A DNA stretch of 64,000 nucleotides, from the NCBI RefSeq assembly GCF_000067165.1, contig NC_010162.1, positions 4,546,501 through 4,610,500 of the forward strand. Direction: 5' to 3'. Made by a program: the position numbers and the translations under genes. The notes beneath the pieces were generated by a model that worked only from the letters and a program-made list of their open reading frames with translations, was not told the origin of the DNA and did not search any database. Of this stretch, positions 60,819 to 64,000 are shown in pieces; within the stretch, counting starts at the first letter, position 1; each line of letters begins with the position of its first letter. This stretch comes from Sorangium cellulosum So ce56. GTDB lineage: Bacteria > Myxococcota_A > Polyangia > Polyangiales > Polyangiaceae.

Positions 60819-63737
60819 TCAGGCGCCCTCGGCGTCGAAGATCGCGTCCACGTAACGCAGCGTCGTCTCGCGCCGGCGGCGCGCGCGCTCGGCCGAGTCC
60901 TCCTCCACGAGCACCTCGTCGGGCTTCACGCGGAAGAGCGGCTGGCCCTTCTGCACGATCGTCCCCTCGCCGCCGTCGATGAGCACCTCCTCGACGGTGC
61001 CGGAGCACGGCGCGAGCACCTTGTTGAACATCTTCATGACCTCGATCACGTAGAGCGGGTCACCGGCGGCGAAATGGCTGCCCTTCGTCACGAACGGGGG
61101 CCGGTCCGGCGCCTCCTGGGCGTAGAACATGCCGCCGGTGACCGCGACGATCTCGTTGGCCCGCATGGCGGGCGGCGGCGCGAGCACCTTGCGCATGCGG
61201 GCCGAGAGCTCGCGATCGAGCAGGCGCTCGGGGATGTCGACCGTGCCATCCTCCCGCGCGCGGAGCTCGAAGAAGCGCGCGGCGTCCCCCGCGAGGACCA
61301 GCGCGTCGAGCAGCTCCAGCCCCGCCTGGAAGCCGAGGTGCGCGCCGCGAACCCGCCGCCAGAGCTCGGCGTCGTAGCCGTGAGGCGCGGTATCCCCGGA
61401 CAGGTGCGCTCGCAGCTCGGGCCACGAAGGCGCGCCGCCCGCCTGGCCCATCCGCTCGCCGACGCGCCGGTAGAAGCCGAGCGCCCGCGAGAGCACCTCC
61501 TGGTCGTGATCCCAGATCACGTGGGCCGCGGGCGCCTGCGGCTGCGGCGTCATGTTGAGCAGCCAGTACGTGTCCGCGAGTACCTCGATCGGGTTCTTGA
61601 GCCAGCGCACCCGCCCCGATCGGATCTCGAAGGACCCCATGTTCCGGCTGAGCCACGCCGACAGGAGGTGCGGCTCCGCGCAGATCTTCTCCACGGGACG
61701 GCGCACCAGCGTGTCCTTCAGCGCGAAGACCTTCTTCAGCGCTCCTCCGCCGGTCGCCTCCGCGGCCCCGGCCCGCGCCGCGAGGCGGCGCTCGTGACGG
61801 GCGCCGAGCTCGGCCCACATCACGTCGAAATCGAGCCCCCCGAGCTCCACCGCGAGCAGGCCGACCTGCGTGAGGTAGGGGACCACGAAGCCCGTCGTCG
61901 GCTTCGCCCACACGCTCCGCGCGAGGAACCAGTGCACGAGCCCGTAATGAAACAGGAGGTTCGTGTGGAGATCGCTGCCGCGCAGCGTGGTCGTGCGCAG
62001 GATCTCGCAGATCCGCTGGTAGGCCTCCTCGCGCGAGGCGCCGTAGGTCACGAGGAGCGCGATGTTGCTGTCGTAGGCGCCGGCGACCCGGTAATGCATG
62101 AACACCCCCGTGTCGGGGTTCTTCACGCAGATGCCCTGATCGTCGCGGATCTCGTGCGGGTGCGGATCGCTCCAGGACACGATGATGCCGGCCGCGTGGG
62201 GCTCCAGCGCGCCGTTCGTCGCGTTGAGGCGCGCCTCCACCGCGGACCCTTCCCGCCGGACGCGGATCGGCCGGGGCAGCCGCTCCCCGTGGCGCGCGAG
62301 GAGGACCATGCACTCGACGAGCGAGGTCACCTCGAACGCGTCGGCCGGATCGGCCGGGTTCTCGAAGCGGAGGGCATAACAGAGCTCCGACACCCGGTGC
62401 TCGACCTGGATACGGGTGTTGACCTCCATGAAATAGTGGTGATCCCCCTCGACGATGCACTCGAACGTCGAGGCCGAGTTCAGCCCGACCGCCTGCCCGA
62501 ACCGCTCCGCCTCGGCCTCCATCCGGGCGAGCGACGCGCGCTCGCGCTCGAGCGACGCCGCGCGCGGCGCCTCGCCGGCCGCGCGCGCCCGCTCGATCGC
62601 CTCGAGCAGCCCCTCCTGCGTCATCGCCACCTCGAGCAGCTTCTGCTCGTGCATCTGCAGCGAGCAGTCGCGCCCGCCCAGCGCGACGCACCACGCGCCG
62701 TTGCCGACGAGCTGGATCTCGTTGTGCCGCGTCTCCTCGACGTTGAGCTCGAGCAGGATGTTCTTGTTGTCGCCGACGCCCGCGGCCTTCACCTCCGCGA
62801 GGATCTCCCGCGCCAGCGCGGGGACCTCGGCCGCGCGCGCCCGCGCCGCGGCCTCGAGGGGCGCCGCGTCGGGCGCGACGCCGGCGAGGAGCCGCTGCCC
62901 CTTGCCGCCGCCGCCGCCGATGGCCTTGAGCCGGATCCGCCGCCCCGGGTGGCGAGCGAGCAGCTCGGCCGCGCCCCGCTCGAGCTCCTCGCAGAGCTCG
63001 TCGGTCGTGTAGAGATCCACGCGCCGCGCGTACGCCGCCGCGAGCAGGGCGTCCGCCGCCTCGGCGAGCGGGATCCCGTCGGCGAGCCGCGCGCCCGGGG
63101 CGCCCGCGCCGAGCAGCCCGCGGTCCGCCGCGGCCGCGCGCAGCGCCGCGTGATCGGGCCACTTGCGGAGCACGATCCGCCGGGTCGCGTCGTCGATGCC
63201 GGGCGTCACGCTGACCGCGGCCGCGAGCGCCGTCCGCTTCGCCTCGTCCTTGAGCCCGGCGGCGCGCTGCACCGACGAGCGCGGGCCGATGAAGACGAGC
63301 CCCGCCTCCTCGAGCGTGCGCACGAACTCCTCGTCTTCGGCCATGAAGCCGTAGCCCGCGAACACGTGCGTGTAGCCGCCGGCACGGGCGATCGCGACGA
63401 TCTCCTGCATCAGCTTGACGCGCTCGTCCTTGGTGGCGCCGGTATAGTCCTTCACGCGGTGCACGTGCGCCGGGTGGAGACAGCGCAGCTCCGGCGCCAG
63501 GGCGTGCGTGTAGACGATCGAGTCCTTCTCCGACAGGAGGATGCCGTAATGCTCGATCCCCATCTGGGCGAAGACATCCATCGCCTCTTTCCGGATCGGG
63601 CCCCGGCAGACGATCAGCGGCCGCACGTCGTCGGCGGCGAACGAGCGCGCCCACGCCGAGCTCGAGCGGCCGAGCCTGCGGTCGCGCACCACCCTCGGGT
63701 TGCGGTCGTAACCTCGCCTGGTCTCGAATCCATCCAT
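60819..63737 (-). CDS. Biotin carboxylase / biotin carrier fusion (acyl-CoA carboxylase alpha)
   Basis: About 972 residues. Biotin carboxylase N-domain (residues about 40-150), ATP-grasp with GGGGGKGQRLLAG and EVNTRIQVEHRVSELCYALR, then a long central region and a C-terminal biotinyl domain with VIEVMKMFNKVLAP (Lys biotinylated). It carboxylates biotin with bicarbonate and ATP for the carboxyltransferase encoded just upstream. The sequence before and between the motifs (IRKEAMDVFAQMGIEHYG, DDATRRIVLRKW) is unlike short AccC proteins, pointing to the long myxobacterial type. Start ATG 63737; TTG 63743 is an alternative with better-placed GGGAG. Confidence 0.88.
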   Translation of the reverse strand: MDGFETRRGYDRNPRVVRDRRLGRSSSAWARSFAADDVRPLIVCRGPIRKEAMDVFAQMGIEHYGILLSEKDSIVYTHALAPELRCLHPAHVHRVKDYTGATKDERVKLMQEIVAIARAGGYTHVFAGYGFMAEDEEFVRTLEEAGLVFIGPRSSVQRAAGLKDEAKRTALAAAVSVTPGIDDATRRIVLRKWPDHAALRAAAADRGLLGAGAPGARLADGIPLAEAADALLAAAYARRVDLYTTDELCEELERGAAELLARHPGRRIRLKAIGGGGGKGQRLLAGVAPDAAPLEAAARARAAEVPALAREILAEVKAAGVGDNKNILLELNVEETRHNEIQLVGNGAWCVALGGRDCSLQMHEQKLLEVAMTQEGLLEAIERARAAGEAPRAASLERERASLARMEAEAERFGQAVGLNSASTFECIVEGDHHYFMEVNTRIQVEHRVSELCYALRFENPADPADAFEVTSLVECMVLLARHGERLPRPIRVRREGSAVEARLNATNGALEPHAAGIIVSWSDPHPHEIRDDQGICVKNPDTGVFMHYRVAGAYDSNIALLVTYGASREEAYQRICEILRTTTLRGSDLHTNLLFHYGLVHWFLARSVWAKPTTGFVVPYLTQVGLLAVELGGLDFDVMWAELGARHERRLAARAGAAEATGGGALKKVFALKDTLVRRPVEKICAEPHLLSAWLSRNMGSFEIRSGRVRWLKNPIEVLADTYWLLNMTPQPQAPAAHVIWDHDQEVLSRALGFYRRVGERMGQAGGAPSWPELRAHLSGDTAPHGYDAELWRRVRGAHLGFQAGLELLDALVLAGDAARFFELRAREDGTVDIPERLLDRELSARMRKVLAPPPAMRANEIVAVTGGMFYAQEAPDRPPFVTKGSHFAAGDPLYVIEVMKMFNKVLAPCSGTVEEVLIDGGEGTIVQKGQPLFRVKPDEVLVEEDSAERARRRRETTLRYVDAIFDAEGA

Positions 63738-63739
63738 GA

Positions 63740-64000
63740 TCAATGAAACTCCCGCTGAACGCCGGTGAACGGCCCTGGCTGGTAGTGCCGCAGCAGGAAC
63801 TCGAGGTTCTCTGCGATCACCGAGCGGAGCTCGCGCGGCATCACGAGCCGCGAGATGGAGCCCAGGCTGAGCCCCTCGCGCGGGTTCATGAGCTCCCGCT
63901 CGTACCGCGCGCTGAACTCGGCCTCTCTCGCCTTCAGCCACACGGCGGCCTCGTCGCGGGCCTCCGCCTTCGCCTTGGCCTCGTCGAGGCCGCGGGCGAG
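63740..64000 (-). CDS. Acyl-CoA carboxylase carboxyltransferase subunit, 5' end beyond window
   Basis: The last 86 residues of a carboxyltransferase: LMNPREGLSLGSISRLVMP and ENLEFLLRHYQPGPFTGVQR then EFH. Such subunits transfer CO2 from biotin to acyl-CoA. Its stop lies 2 nt from the ATG of the biotin carboxylase fusion, so both form one operon, consistent with a complete acetyl- or propionyl-CoA carboxylase encoded across the right edge. Confidence 0.78.
   Translation of the reverse strand, partial: LARGLDEAKAKAEARDEAAVWLKAREAEFSARYERELMNPREGLSLGSISRLVMPRELRSVIAENLEFLLRHYQPGPFTGVQREFH

Noticed and set aside
1..64000. tRNA, rRNA, prophage integrase, insertion sequences
   Set aside because: Looked for characteristic stems, conserved rRNA strings and transposase DDE motifs; none was seen, though a covariance-model search was not possible.

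Overview
The window is GC-rich DNA from a myxobacterium, most likely a Sorangium-like member of the Polyangiales. Evidence: a carboxy-terminal MYXO-CTERM-type sorting tail (end of the esterase at 44.8 kb), a DUF2378-type protein restricted to Myxococcales, a fibro-slime lipoprotein, a TonB-domain/TonB-receptor fusion, lipoproteins with Gly/Ser/Ala-rich linkers, paired sigma-54 activators, and dispersed GCCAAG hairpin repeats. No rRNA, tRNA or CRISPR array was seen. Family names come from reading motifs, not from searches.

Layout. 0-7.4 kb is an accessory, defence-like region: a double-HTH regulator running off the left edge, a small conserved protein with a hairpin terminator, a gene-poor stretch with a decayed P-loop fragment, an overlapping PD-(D/E)XK nuclease/partner pair, and an overlapping McrB-like AAA+ ATPase/DUF2357-type nuclease pair. 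7.5-13.3 kb is metabolic: an MDR oxidoreductase divergent from a LysR regulator with a clear operator, a porin-like protein, a small hypothetical, an SDR and an orphan MbtH. 13.3-19.3 kb is one tightly packed minus-strand operon: TonB-domain/TonB-dependent receptor, Gly/Asn-repeat lipoprotein, TRAFAC-like GTPase, and a tail-anchored protein with an A-AAA-AAG slippery run. 19.4-22.2 kb encodes a KtrAB/Trk-type K+ system.

22.3-25.5 kb holds a CotH-kinase lipoprotein divergent from a copper monooxygenase-like protein with a haem c motif. 25.6-30.1 kb holds a sigma-54 response regulator/histidine kinase pair, an orphan GspC-like protein and a hypothetical. 30.5-36.1 kb has a fused trehalose-6-phosphate synthase/phosphatase, NhaA, an aminoglycoside-phosphotransferase-like kinase and a histidine phosphatase. 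36.1-38.8 kb is repeat-rich around an AraC regulator and a divergent short-chain dehydrogenase with a Tat-type leader.

39.2-44.9 kb is a plus-strand run of four secreted proteins: a TOS1-like protein, a GH128-type beta-1,3-glucanase and two CE1/PHB-depolymerase-type esterases. Together they suggest attack on fungal or plant wall polymers. A PQQ-type sugar dehydrogenase and a VOC protein follow. 46.9-51.0 kb is a divergent norR/norB (quinol NO reductase) unit whose intergenic region shows three NorR-type sites and a sigma-54 promoter. 51.2-57.1 kb has a Baeyer-Villiger-type monooxygenase, a lipoprotein, a FadL-like protein, the fibro-slime lipoprotein and the DUF2378 protein. 57.2 kb carries a fragment of a multidomain protein kinase next to half a repeat element. 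57.4-60.1 kb is an OmpR-type two-component operon with a small membrane protein; then come a hemerythrin and the start of a biotin-dependent acyl-CoA carboxylase operon running off the right edge.

The most interesting leads are the two nuclease/ATPase modules at 2.4-7.4 kb, the GTPase operon with its possible frameshift-controlled membrane anchor, the hairpin repeat family, and the fully readable NO-responsive promoter.
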